A stretch of 64,000 nucleotides of DNA from a bacterium (GTDB taxonomy: Bacteria; Cyanobacteriota; Vampirovibrionia; Vampirovibrionales; Vampirovibrionaceae). This document shows, in pieces, positions 16,901 to 25,027 of the stretch; the stretch's first letter is position 1; each line of letters starts with the position of its first letter. Both the position numbers and the translations under genes were made by a program. The notes under the pieces were generated by a model. That model was not told the DNA's origin. It did not search any database and worked only from the letters and a program-made list of their open reading frames with translations. Where the stretch lies: the NCBI GenBank assembly GCA_030429585.1, contig JAUIEU010000001.1, positions 248,001 to 312,000 of the forward strand, read 5' to 3'.

Positions 16901-18158
16901 AGGTGTTTAAGGCATCGCGCGTACCCATGCCACTTACATCAGGCACAGCGGTGGCGGCAACGGTGGGTTCGGCAGTGGCGGTATTGCCACCGGATTGGTA
17001 TTGGGCAATCCGCTCTTGCATGGCCGCATCATTACGGTACTTGGCGCTGCTGGCCACATCACTAAATAAGGTATGGACAAAATTGGCCTGGGGCAGGTAT
17101 TGCTCGGCAATGTTGTTGCCAACAATAGCTTCCGCAAATTCTAGCTTTTCATCGGCGCTTAATTCGTGGCGGTTGTACACTTGGCCAACTAAATCCATGG
17201 CAGGCTGCCACTGTTGGATTTTCATGTAAGCGCGGGAGTTGCGCAGTTGCACATCGTGGCTTTGGCCAAGGCCGCTGCTTATGGCGTTGCTTGCCGCCAC
17301 CGATTCGTCGTATTTTCCAAGCTCGTAGGCAATGCCGCCTAGGCTGTTTAGTAAGTCATCGCTTTGTTCGGTGCCACGGCGCGCCATGACGGTGTCGTAC
17401 AGCCCATCAAATAATTGTTGGGCTTGGCCACCTTGGTTGCCGTAACGCAGGGCGTATAGATAATCCATGCGCCATTGCAGTGCTTCTGGGGTGGCGGGTT
17501 GTTCAAAAGGTTTAATGTAGTTTTCGTATAGGGTAATGGCATCGCCATGTTGGCCTAGGCGCGTTAGCAGGTTGGCATACACGGCCTGCCATTTAATATC
17601 GGTGGCAAAGGCTTGGCGGATAGGTTGTGCGTATTCGGCGGCCTCGCGGTAGCGGCCATCCCAAATCAGTAACTGCACCAGGTTTTTGGTGACATCGTTG
17701 TGTTGTTCGGTCACCACCGGCGAGCTGTCTTTCAGCTCCAAGGCCCGCGATAACATTTGGATAGCCTGGCTTCGGCGGCTGGAATCCCACCCGTTAATGG
17801 TGCCTAAATGCATCAGGGCTTCGGCATTATCTGGGTTTAGGGTAAGCGCTTGGATAAGGTGTGTTTTTGCCTGGGCATAGCCGCTTTCGCCACCTTGTTT
17901 CATGTAGGCCTTGGCCAACCACAGCTGGGCGGTATCACTTTGGGGGTTTTGTTGTACTTGTTGCTCAAACAAAGGTAAGGCGTCGCCAACATTACCATCG
18001 TTGTATAACGTTATGGCGTTGGCTTGCTCTGGTATGGCCATTGCTTCGGCATAGGCACCGTTGCTAACTACTGGTAGGGTGTTGGCCATTAGCAATAACA
18101 GCAGGGTGGTTTTGGCAGAATGCTGTACCAGGGCGGAACGCAAGTGTGAAATCATCAT
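13977..18158 (-). CDS. giant TPR protein with C-terminal outer-membrane beta-barrel (BcsC/PgaA-like architecture)
   Basis: Start placed at 18158 (MMISHLRSAL), which opens a typical signal peptide ending near GAYAEA; an upstream in-frame ATG at 18242 would bury it. About 1393 residues. Order: many TPR-like helices (about 25-600, e.g. NPDNAEALMHLGTI), a Pro/Thr/Tyr-rich linker (about 600-750), a second TPR pair (NYRDALEVFDDVLQVEPNN), a Pro-rich and coiled-coil stretch (DALNAELDALNDAIQ), then about 400 residues of amphipathic strands ending in an aromatic (NFEHFY), as in outer-membrane barrels. This is the plan of exopolysaccharide export proteins BcsC, PgaA and PelB. No polysaccharide synthase lies beside it, so the cargo is unknown. 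Confidence 0.8.
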   Translation of the reverse strand: MMISHLRSALVQHSAKTTLLLLLMANTLPVVSNGAYAEAMAIPEQANAITLYNDGNVGDALPLFEQQVQQNPQSDTAQLWLAKAYMKQGGESGYAQAKTHLIQALTLNPDNAEALMHLGTINGWDSSRRSQAIQMLSRALELKDSSPVVTEQHNDVTKNLVQLLIWDGRYREAAEYAQPIRQAFATDIKWQAVYANLLTRLGQHGDAITLYENYIKPFEQPATPEALQWRMDYLYALRYGNQGGQAQQLFDGLYDTVMARRGTEQSDDLLNSLGGIAYELGKYDESVAASNAISSGLGQSHDVQLRNSRAYMKIQQWQPAMDLVGQVYNRHELSADEKLEFAEAIVGNNIAEQYLPQANFVHTLFSDVASSAKYRNDAAMQERIAQYQSGGNTATAEPTVAATAVPDVSGMGTRDALNTLYGAVQQAPNNTQAMDALIGYAVSHKGDDSQAALAQLASEYSQNPKVVGAYGEYLTWDEATRKQGIQHLIQAAQLDNTIEPWMDKLDEVLGWQTPTNDLKAEYDAILALDPHHPAAQTALREIAVKLPEVNTDPTPTTAVTTTNDPWTVENATIGGPSYRNAPQAYTPAEAPSNAILTPATSGKQGGVPGQYQNRQYNGSYTNWAPESAKTAANSTPPAYTPPIKPQVVQQPYTPPTSTANVGSTSGTYVAPRKSPETFDYPTNVNRSHSYASGSYNGHPVGEQYTFSSQPVASQPSTLQKPWKTSTTQTMQTRIEEAKQLTYARNYRDALEVFDDVLQVEPNNRDAQLGKAYALLWSGRKYAAKRIIDRLYDANPSDIEVVTALAEVHKYMGRPDKALDLLRDVRQQTNTMSSLPSNTIVWDFAPPTPAGDILIPCRYEQPTFSASAPTPGYTTAPIALPAIANHAQPQAPLPNADVDALNAELDALNDAIQSVQAVQQQSEKQIITLQQDVWETKQLLNNPTAKYAPDHTAAWHNTLSEYYGQTMLSYDDPSRTTGYSGPGARQELAPYLEDRISNLEDDLFDDLRPEFRVGYMFQTQDGSNNTTKTNIWGVPNQVSFSLLPQLRVRGGVVPQRYYLPSGNVNPRKNFGLMYTAGLNYKPFNRVGFDGDIGLVNFSQSDHMNVNYRAVMTIDPFDRVRVKLGSRRLTLANSLLSVAGFKANQGAFAGQRLGPANETSVFAELNLMPFTSVDVNVAYEFAGIGGKNFSNTSYKNQVYASAGYTHRFNEKHWARLGYQFLYMGFSNNTINGFFDVTNFGATQPVVSMNPTFLADPGYDFGGYFSPKSFFLNAGRLDYRGSLFDRFLEYQLGGSIGVQSYTHGNGIADSSPTSVAYSFDAAARLNFTDWLSAYGRYNFLDSGGFFQRHRFEGGLIIRPYIEALSPVFGEKMPKATNQRDHDSQFPFVYDNFEHFY

Positions 18159-18270
18159 GATGCTCAGTTTCTCTATCCAGATTGGGCGAATTGTTGGCAA
18201 ATGCGCCTGTAACGCATACAACAACCCATAATACCTTGGCACCAGTATACCGATGGTTTCCCAAAAGAGG

Positions 18271-18303
18271 AATCCACCTAAAGGTGAATCCCCTAGGTGG
18301 ATT
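18271..18303 (-). terminator. terminator of pepA
   Basis: A perfect 10-bp stem AATCCACCTA/TAGGTGGATT is followed on the minus strand by CCTCTTTT, 38 bp after the pepA stop. Confidence 0.75.
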
Positions 18304-18341
18304 ATGCCCTTGTAGGCACAAAAAATGTAAACCTGGGTAGA

Positions 18342-19964
18342 TTAAGGCTTGGTGTGGCTAAGCAAGTAATGCAGCAATGTTCGTACACCAAAGCCTGTGG
18401 CGCCTTTGGGGGCTTCTGGTTCTGCCTTGGTTGTGTAGGCTGGCCCAGCAATATCCAGGTGGGCCCAGCGGCGTTTTTTATCTACAAATTGCTTTAAAAA
18501 CAGCCCGGCACTGGCGGTGCCTGCTTGCCCCCGGCTGCCGGCATTAATTAAATCCGCCACATCGCTTTTTAGGCTTTCGTTGTAATCCGCCAGTAAGGGC
18601 AGTTGCCAAAATTGTTCGCCTGCGGCATAACCAGCGTTAATCACTTCATCGGCAAAGTCTTTTTGTGGGCTAATAACGGCGGCGCATGCATGGCCCAGTG
18701 CGGTAATGGCCGCCCCCGTTAAGGTGGCCAGGTCAATCATTTCATCCGGGTCTACCTGTTGTTGGGCGTAGGTTAGGGTGTCTATTAGGATAAGCCGCCC
18801 TTCCGCATCCGTGTTGTTAATTTCCACGGTTTTGCCATCCAGGGTGGTGACAATATCGCCGGGTTTGCTGGCGTGGCCGTTGGGCATGTTTTCGCACAGG
18901 GCGATAAATCCATCCACTTGCAGGGGTACTTCTACCCCGTGGTTTCGCAGCTCGGCCAGGCCGTGCATGGTGGCCAATACAGCAGCCGCCCCAGCCATAT
19001 CTAGCTTCATTAGCTCCATGCTTTTGCTTGGCTTAAGCGAGAGTCCACCACTATCAAAGGTGACCCCTTTACCCACCAACGATACTTTTTTATGGGCCGA
19101 CCCTTGCTTGGGTTTGTATTGCATGTGCACCAGGTAGGCCGGTTCATCGCTGCCTTTGGCCACGCTATAAAAGGCGCCCATGCCTTTGGCCTTAATCTCA
19201 TCCAAGGTTAGGTGGTTTACAGTAATATCGTGCTTGCTTAGGGTTTCGGCTTGTTCTTTTAAATAGGTGGGGGTGATGTGATTCGCGCTATCAAACACCC
19301 AGTCTCTTGCCAGGCATGTGCTGTTGGCTTCTGCCTGGCCTTGAATAACCCCTTGGGTGACGGCCTTGTGTTGCTCATCGGTGGCTTGTAAGGGCGGGTA
19401 CAATATAATGGTGTTTAGGTGGGTAGGGAGTTTGCTGGTATCGGTTTTGTGTTTGGTAAATTGATAGGTGCTGAGTTGGGCTGCTTCTGCCTGCCAGCAG
19501 GCGAGTTGCTTAAGGGTAACGGGGGTGCCGCCATCCAGTAAAATATCCAGGGGGTCGATAATACTGGCCAATGTTTTAATACCAAATTGTTGGGCGGCTT
19601 TAAACCCGGTGGCAAAACTGCGCCTAATTTGGGTGGGGGTAACGCCGGTGTTGTTACCGCCTTTGCCGCTACCCATACCGGTTAACACGGCATAGCGAAC
19701 GGGGGCATTTTCCGGTAAACGGATAACATGGGCATCGCCTAAACGCCATACTAAATGGTCTACATAAGCACATTCTTCGCCCACCAAGCCGCTGAGTAAG
19801 GTATCCAATGCGTTGGTGGTGGCACTGCGCCATAAAGGGGCCGGGGCTTTGCCGCAGCCATCTTCTTCAAAAATAGGAATAATTAACGCGTCTTCCGTAA
19901 TATCAGCTAAGGCGGCGGGCGCCTTTTGGGCCAAGGTGATGGTAGGGGCAGTGGTGGAGGCCAT
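18342..19964 (-). CDS. pepA: leucyl aminopeptidase (M17 family)
   Basis: 540 residues, the usual size. The catalytic domain has GKGVTFDSGGLSLKPS (metal and active-site Lys region), KLDMAGAAAVLA and the M17 signature NTDAEGRLIL. The family binds two metal ions and removes N-terminal residues, Leu preferred; in E. coli PepA also binds DNA in Xer recombination. The weakly conserved N-terminal domain (1-200) is present. It is monocistronic with a terminator. Confidence 0.95.
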   Translation of the reverse strand: MASTTAPTITLAQKAPAALADITEDALIIPIFEEDGCGKAPAPLWRSATTNALDTLLSGLVGEECAYVDHLVWRLGDAHVIRLPENAPVRYAVLTGMGSGKGGNNTGVTPTQIRRSFATGFKAAQQFGIKTLASIIDPLDILLDGGTPVTLKQLACWQAEAAQLSTYQFTKHKTDTSKLPTHLNTIILYPPLQATDEQHKAVTQGVIQGQAEANSTCLARDWVFDSANHITPTYLKEQAETLSKHDITVNHLTLDEIKAKGMGAFYSVAKGSDEPAYLVHMQYKPKQGSAHKKVSLVGKGVTFDSGGLSLKPSKSMELMKLDMAGAAAVLATMHGLAELRNHGVEVPLQVDGFIALCENMPNGHASKPGDIVTTLDGKTVEINNTDAEGRLILIDTLTYAQQQVDPDEMIDLATLTGAAITALGHACAAVISPQKDFADEVINAGYAAGEQFWQLPLLADYNESLKSDVADLINAGSRGQAGTASAGLFLKQFVDKKRRWAHLDIAGPAYTTKAEPEAPKGATGFGVRTLLHYLLSHTKP

Positions 19965-20098
19965 GGGGAGTGTATTCCTTGCAAAATAGGATAATGCTTA
20001 AGGTAAAACCAAAGGGTGAGTTTAAGCTGCCCATTATTGTGACGGATGTTGCCCAGCCTGTCTATTGCCCGAGTGGTGGATAACGGCGGCGCGTGTAC

Positions 20099-21967
20099 CT
20101 ACGGGTGCTGAAGCTTGGCCAGGCGTTGTTCATCGGCGGTAATGGCGGCTTCGGTTTCGTGGGTGTAGGTTACATGCCCCGGCCAGCTGTTGGGGATTTT
20201 GCGCACATACCGCCGTTGGGTATAAATAATGGGCAGCTTGCCGCTGGTGGCTCCACCGCTGTATTGGCAGGCCAAATGCAGGCCGTCTAATAAAATTTCA
20301 TCCGGTGGGTCTGGGTGATGAATCACCACGTGGGCGCCGGGGTAATCTTTGGCGTGGCACCACCAATCGGTGGGTTTGCTTAGTTGGCTTAGCAGGGCAC
20401 TGTTGGCTTCGCCTTGCCGCCCCACGTGGATAATCGTATCGCCATCGCTGGCAATAAAGGTAAGCAGCCCGGCAATACTGGCGGCATCGCCGGTTTTTTT
20501 AGCCGATGATTTATTGTTGCGTTTGCCGCTGGTGTTGGGTTGCAGGGTGGCCTTATTGTCTGCCAGTAACGAGAGGCCAACAAAATCGGCTTCAATACTG
20601 GCAAGCTCTGCCAAAGTCGTGGCTTGTTGGGTAGCCCAGCTGAGTTGGTTGAGCAATGCCTGGCGTTGGTTTAGTTCCGCCTTAACGGTGTCCCATCGGG
20701 CCAGTCTATCTTTATGGCGGCGGGCTTGCTGGTAATAATGCTGGGCATTGTCGTGCCAGCTTTTGGCCGTATCCACAGGCAAGGTTAGGGGCTGGCCTGT
20801 GTGCCAATCGTCCACCGTTAGGGTATCGTTGGTAGGGTGCGTGGTTGGCCCGTGTTGGCTGGCGTGGGTCATCAACACATCCCCCCAATGTTGGTAGGTA
20901 TCTGGCGGGGTGGTGCTGGCCAACGTGTGGCCTTGCTGCTGTTGGGTACGCTCGGTGAGCCTATCTTGCTGGCGCTGCACCACGGTTAGCAGGCGTTGTT
21001 GGTGTTGGGTTACTTGTTGGTGGGTAAGCACCGCCACCGTAAAGGTGCCGTGGGTGGTTGTCCAATGCTCGCCGCTAAGGGTGCCGGTTGCAGGTTGCAA
21101 GCTAAAAATGCTAGCAGGCGCAGCCCATTGGCATTGGGGCGGTGGTAAGGTGGCTGCGGCAGTGGCGTGGCACCAGTGGTACAAGTGCTGGGCCGCCTGG
21201 TTAGGCGAAGCACCGTGGTGGGTGATGAGGGCCAAGGCATCTTGCCAGGTGTGTTTGCCTGCCCCGTATAGGGTGTGCCAGGGTTTGTGGCTGGGTTGGG
21301 TGCGCCACTGGGTTAGCTGGTAGGCGATATCCTCTAGGGTGGCTTGGCCTAGCCATAGGGCGTTGGGTGGTGTGGGGGGCGGGGTGTAGGGCAGCCCAGC
21401 CGCAATTTGCCGATGCTGGCTCATGGTTTCCGTCACGTTGTGGGCGCAGCTGGTAATGGTGGTGTTGGTGGCATCCACCAGCATTAAATTACTGTGCTTG
21501 CCGGTTAGTTCCACCACCAGTTGCCACTGGGTGGGGTGGCCTAGCTCGTTACGATTATCAATGGTTAGGGTTACAATGCGCTCGCCAGGGTGGGCGGCCA
21601 CGTGGGTAATGCGCCCGCCGGCCAAATGCTTACGAAACAGCAGTACATGGTTGGTGGGTTTGGCAAACACACTGGGCGAAAAGGCATCTAGGTTGGTGGT
21701 AGCAGGCAGTAGGGCGATGCACGGGTAACCTTTGTGTAAGCTAACCAATAGGGTTTGTTGGCGCGCTAAGGTGGGGTAGTGTTCTGCCGCGGTTTTGTAT
21801 AGCCGAAAAGTAAAAGCCCAGGCGCGGTGGCTGCGGTGGTGTATTTTTTGAAGCACCGCCCCCGTTAAAATGTGTTGCCACTCTTGGGCCAGTTGGGCCA
21901 GTACCACGGCATCCAGCGGGCGCGGTGGCAAGGGGGCAGTAGCGGTTGTTTGGGGCAACGAAGACAT
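20099..21967 (-). CDS. rqcH: RqcH/NFACT family protein (fibronectin-binding protein A-like)
   Basis: 622 residues. The N-terminal NFACT-N part shows LLFRKHLAGGRITHV, NELGHPTQWQLVVELTG and KHSNLMLVD. The middle is coiled coil (about 330-450). The C-terminal NFACT-R part shows IIHVGRQGEANSAL, PTDWWCHAKDYPGAHVVI and RRYVRKIPNSWPGHV. RqcH homologues bind the obstructed 50S subunit and add Ala tails to stalled chains for degradation. Older databases call the family fibronectin/fibrinogen-binding. It follows the heptose adenylyltransferase by 56 bp and may be in its operon. Confidence 0.88.
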   Translation of the reverse strand: MSSLPQTTATAPLPPRPLDAVVLAQLAQEWQHILTGAVLQKIHHRSHRAWAFTFRLYKTAAEHYPTLARQQTLLVSLHKGYPCIALLPATTNLDAFSPSVFAKPTNHVLLFRKHLAGGRITHVAAHPGERIVTLTIDNRNELGHPTQWQLVVELTGKHSNLMLVDATNTTITSCAHNVTETMSQHRQIAAGLPYTPPPTPPNALWLGQATLEDIAYQLTQWRTQPSHKPWHTLYGAGKHTWQDALALITHHGASPNQAAQHLYHWCHATAAATLPPPQCQWAAPASIFSLQPATGTLSGEHWTTTHGTFTVAVLTHQQVTQHQQRLLTVVQRQQDRLTERTQQQQGHTLASTTPPDTYQHWGDVLMTHASQHGPTTHPTNDTLTVDDWHTGQPLTLPVDTAKSWHDNAQHYYQQARRHKDRLARWDTVKAELNQRQALLNQLSWATQQATTLAELASIEADFVGLSLLADNKATLQPNTSGKRNNKSSAKKTGDAASIAGLLTFIASDGDTIIHVGRQGEANSALLSQLSKPTDWWCHAKDYPGAHVVIHHPDPPDEILLDGLHLACQYSGGATSGKLPIIYTQRRYVRKIPNSWPGHVTYTHETEAAITADEQRLAKLQHP

Positions 21968-22023
21968 GGCTTTATTGTAACGCCCACAACAGGGGCGTCT
22001 ACCAAGGGGCCGTAGCCGGTGTG

Positions 22024-22530
22024 TTAAGGGTGGCTGGCGATAATTTTATCAATAATTTGGCTGGTAGAAACCCCTTCTACCATATCGGTAAACACCATGC
22101 GGGTGCCCATGGCCGTTAGGGCGGGGGCTTCTGGTAGGGTGGCTTCGGTATACTGCCCGCCTTTTACATGTACGGCAGGCTTGGCGGCTTGTAGTACATC
22201 TACCGGGGTGGGGTCGTTAAAAATAACCACCGCATCCACGCAACGCAAACTGGCCAACAATCGGGCACGAGACCCTTCGTCAATAATCGGGCGGTTAGGG
22301 CCTTTTAGTTGGCACACACTGGCATCGCTATTAATGGCAACCAGCAAGGCCCCGCCTTGGCTGCGGGCGTGTTGCAGATAGGTAATGTGCCCGTTATGCA
22401 CCAAGTCAAAACAGCCATTGGTGGTTACCAGGGGCGTGTTTTTGGCGTGGCAGGTGGCTTGTGCCCATGCCGCCACCTCGGTGGGGGCCAGTATGGGCGC
22501 CATTAGCGTTGTGTTAGAACAAGTGGCCAT
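22024..22530 (-). CDS. rfaE2: D-glycero-beta-D-manno-heptose 1-phosphate adenylyltransferase
   Basis: 168-residue cytidylyltransferase-fold enzyme with TTNGCFDLVHNGH (HxGH nucleotide site), INSDASVCQLKGPNRPI and the family end motif GVSTSQIIDKI. It makes ADP-heptose for lipopolysaccharide core or S-layer glycans. In E. coli this is the C-terminal half of HldE; here it stands alone, so the heptose-phosphate kinase must be a separate gene outside the window. It starts 5 bp after the PPIase gene. Its presence supports a Gram-negative envelope. Confidence 0.93.
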   Translation of the reverse strand: MATCSNTTLMAPILAPTEVAAWAQATCHAKNTPLVTTNGCFDLVHNGHITYLQHARSQGGALLVAINSDASVCQLKGPNRPIIDEGSRARLLASLRCVDAVVIFNDPTPVDVLQAAKPAVHVKGGQYTEATLPEAPALTAMGTRMVFTDMVEGVSTSQIIDKIIASHP

Positions 22531-22535
22531 ATGGG

Positions 22536-23753
22536 TTAGCTAGCGTGTTTAACCGCGGTAGGGTTAACGGTTTCGGTGGTGTTGTCTAGCAAATCGGCAT
22601 CGGTGCCAGCGGTGGCTTTTTTATCCGCTTGTTCGTGGCCGGCGGGGGCGTAGCCTTCGGCAAACTCCAGCTTTAGGTCTTTGCGTTCTTTGGTTACCCA
22701 TTGTTGCAAGGCCTGTTGGCGCTGTTGTTGTTGCAGTACACGCACAATGTCTTCTTTAACGGCGGCAAAAGGTTGCTGGTGGGGTTGGGTCAGTTCATCC
22801 ACACGGATAACATGGTACCCGTAGCTGGATTCCACTACCTTGGGGGCAATGGTGCCAGGCTTGGTTTGGGTAGCCGTCTGCCAAAACGCAGGGTCGGTGG
22901 TGGCTTTGTAAAGGGCGTCTAGCTGGCCGCCTTTAATTTGGCTGAGTTTGTCTTCGCTGTGTTTTTTGGCCAAGGCTTCAAAGGTATCTGGTTTTTGGGT
23001 GACTTGGGCCAGCAGCTTTTCGGCTTCTGCTTTTTTGCTTTGCTTCACTTCGGCAATTTTAGCATCCAGCTCGGTGGTGCTTAGGTTAGGCGATTTTTTG
23101 AGTACGTCGCCTTTGATTTCGCCAGGTACGGCTTTTAGTAAAATATGAGAGGCCTTTACCCCTTGCGGTTTGTAAAACAGCTGCTTGTTGCCGTTGTAAA
23201 ACTGCTGAGCCAGGGGCTCGGTAATGGTGGGGGGGGCTAGTTTTTTATCGACAAATTTTTGTACTAACAACTGCTCTTTTAAAGATTCGTTAAAGGTGCT
23301 TTCCGTAATATCGCGTTCGTCTAGCACCACTTGCAGGGCATCTTCGCCGCCAATGGCCTCCAGTTGCTCGTCTCTAAAGGTTTTTACTTCGTCATCACTT
23401 ACGGTAACATCCGCTTGCTTGGCAGCATTTTCAACAATGGCGCTAAAAATAAGTTTGTTTAGGGCGTACTGTTTAATTTGCTCCACCAGCTGGCCTTCTT
23501 GCGAATCTTTTGGTGCGGAGACCAGTTTGCGTGGGTCTAGGTTGGCTTGGGTCACCAAGGTATCGAATAATTTGTTGTAATCGCTGCGGCTCACGGTAAT
23601 GTCATCGTTAATGGTTACCACGGCTTGGCCAGCTTCCGTCATGCTTTTGCAGCCGGTAACGCTTACCATTAAACTGCCTGCCAGTAGTAAGCTAAGCGAG
23701 GTGGCAACAATGGATTTGTGGTGACGGGTAAACCAGTGGGCAAGGCGTTTCAT
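22536..23753 (-). CDS. parvulin-type peptidyl-prolyl isomerase lipoprotein (PrsA/SurA-like)
   Basis: 405 residues from the ATG at 23753 (MKRLAHWF). A lipoprotein signal peptide ends in SVTGC, so the mature protein is lipid-anchored. A SurA-N-like helical part follows (about 45-200). The parvulin domain (about 220-350) has GVKASHILLK, FEALAKKHSED, KGGQLDAL and SSYGYHVIRVDE. It should fold exported or outer-membrane proteins. A longer reading to 24191 would overlap the divergent recombinase gene and bury the signal peptide, so it is rejected. The downstream adenylyltransferase follows at 5 bp. Confidence 0.92.
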   Translation of the reverse strand: MKRLAHWFTRHHKSIVATSLSLLLAGSLMVSVTGCKSMTEAGQAVVTINDDITVSRSDYNKLFDTLVTQANLDPRKLVSAPKDSQEGQLVEQIKQYALNKLIFSAIVENAAKQADVTVSDDEVKTFRDEQLEAIGGEDALQVVLDERDITESTFNESLKEQLLVQKFVDKKLAPPTITEPLAQQFYNGNKQLFYKPQGVKASHILLKAVPGEIKGDVLKKSPNLSTTELDAKIAEVKQSKKAEAEKLLAQVTQKPDTFEALAKKHSEDKLSQIKGGQLDALYKATTDPAFWQTATQTKPGTIAPKVVESSYGYHVIRVDELTQPHQQPFAAVKEDIVRVLQQQQRQQALQQWVTKERKDLKLEFAEGYAPAGHEQADKKATAGTDADLLDNTTETVNPTAVKHAS

Positions 23754-23846
23754 GGGCGCAGTCCTTCTAAAAAAGTACGGTTGATTTAGGGTTATGATGC
23801 CAGAAACACAGGCGAGTTTCATCCAGGCAGTGTAAACTATATAACC

Positions 23847-24911
23847 ATGCCCCCTACCGCCCTTAACGAACCCTGGCCTACCCTGCTGGCCCGCCTGACG
23901 GAAGCCAGCGAGGTGTACCTCGACCATCTGCGCATTACCAAGGATGCCAGCCCCCATACCTTGCGGGCCTACAGCCGAGAGATTGGCCAGTGGTTGGCGT
24001 GGCTGGCCACGGTTGCCCCGGTGGATGACGAGGGGGAAGGGGCAGCGGAAACGGCCATGGTCATGCCATCGGAATGTCGGCAAATTATCCAGCAGTATAT
24101 TCGGTTGCCGCGCCATGATGGGTTGGCAAAAAGTAGCGTGGCTCGGCAGCGGGCTGCGTTGCGCAGTTTTTTTACCTTTGCCCGCCGCCAACGGTTGATA
24201 GATGACCCGTGGCTGCCAGAAAAATTAACGGTACCGCGCCAACCCAAAAAGTTACCCCAGTTTTTAACGGAACCTCAACTGCAACAGCTTATTATGGCCA
24301 TTGATGAGTTACCGGTGGTGGTTTCTTCGGCGCAATCGTACCCGGCGCCGGTGGGGGCGGCTTTAACGGCGCGGAATAATGCGTTGATTCGGTTAATGTT
24401 TACCAGTGGCCTGCGGGTTAGCGAGGCGGTGGCCTTAACTTGGGGCGAGCTGGATACTGCCACCGGTGAGGCCACCGTGCTGGGCAAAGGCAACCGAGAG
24501 CGCATTGCTTTTTTTAGCCCACAAGCCAGCGAGGCCTTGTGCCATTACCGAGATGCCCATTGGCTAACTTTGTGGCAGCGCAGCCGAAAACGAAAAACCC
24601 CTGCCGCTAAAACCACCCCCACGGCAGATGAGCCTGTTTTTTTAAACCACCAGGGTAACCGGCTAGGGGCCCGTAGCGTGGGGCTGTTGCTGGCCCAGTT
24701 AGGTAAGCAGGCAGGCTTAAAACAGGCGGTTCACCCCCATATGTTGCGCCACGGGTTTGCCACCCATTTGTTAAACAACAATGTGGATTTACGCACGGTG
24801 CAGGCCCTTATGGGGCATGTGAGTATTCGTAGCACCACGATTTATACCCACCTTAGTACAGAGCGTTTACGCCAGGCTTACCGCCAGGCCCACCCACGGG
24901 CAACGGGGTAG
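23847..24911 (+). CDS. xerC: tyrosine recombinase of the XerC/XerD type
   Basis: 354 residues. An N-terminal SAM-like domain (YLDHLRITKDASPHTLRAY) is followed by the catalytic domain with the family residues: Arg in SGLRVSEAV (about 190), HMLRHGFATHLL (about 297-308), GHVSIRSTTIYTH with its His and the nucleophile Tyr (about 333). XerC/D resolve chromosome dimers at dif. Which of the two it is cannot be decided without its partner. A roughly 35-residue loop between the two parts (QSYPAPVGA) and a Lys/Arg-rich insertion (RSRKRKTPAAKTTP) are slightly longer than usual. There is no integrase-like neighbourhood or attachment site, so a housekeeping role is likely. Confidence 0.85.
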   Translation: MPPTALNEPWPTLLARLTEASEVYLDHLRITKDASPHTLRAYSREIGQWLAWLATVAPVDDEGEGAAETAMVMPSECRQIIQQYIRLPRHDGLAKSSVARQRAALRSFFTFARRQRLIDDPWLPEKLTVPRQPKKLPQFLTEPQLQQLIMAIDELPVVVSSAQSYPAPVGAALTARNNALIRLMFTSGLRVSEAVALTWGELDTATGEATVLGKGNRERIAFFSPQASEALCHYRDAHWLTLWQRSRKRKTPAAKTTPTADEPVFLNHQGNRLGARSVGLLLAQLGKQAGLKQAVHPHMLRHGFATHLLNNNVDLRTVQALMGHVSIRSTTIYTHLSTERLRQAYRQAHPRATG

Positions 24912-25027
24912 CGGGTTTAACAAGGGAATGATAGGCGCACAAAACGGTGGGGATTTGGTTTTATGCCAGGGTAGGGCACCCTTGTGCCTTGCCATACCCC
25001 CACCCCGAGAGACTATAACCCCTTACC

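Noticed and set aside
23229-23236. Eight-G run in the PPIase gene (also C8 at 55523 and G8 near 59731) as phase-variable tracts
   Set aside because: All lie in intact frames of ordinary length; runs of eight are not unusual at this GC content. Only the 13-C tract was kept.
23754-24191. N-terminal extension of the PPIase gene to 24191
   Set aside because: It would overlap the divergent recombinase gene by more than 300 bp and bury a clear lipoprotein signal peptide starting at 23753.
23847-24911. Integrase of a mobile element
   Set aside because: Sequence is of the XerC/D housekeeping type and there is no adjacent tRNA, attachment repeat or phage/ICE gene.
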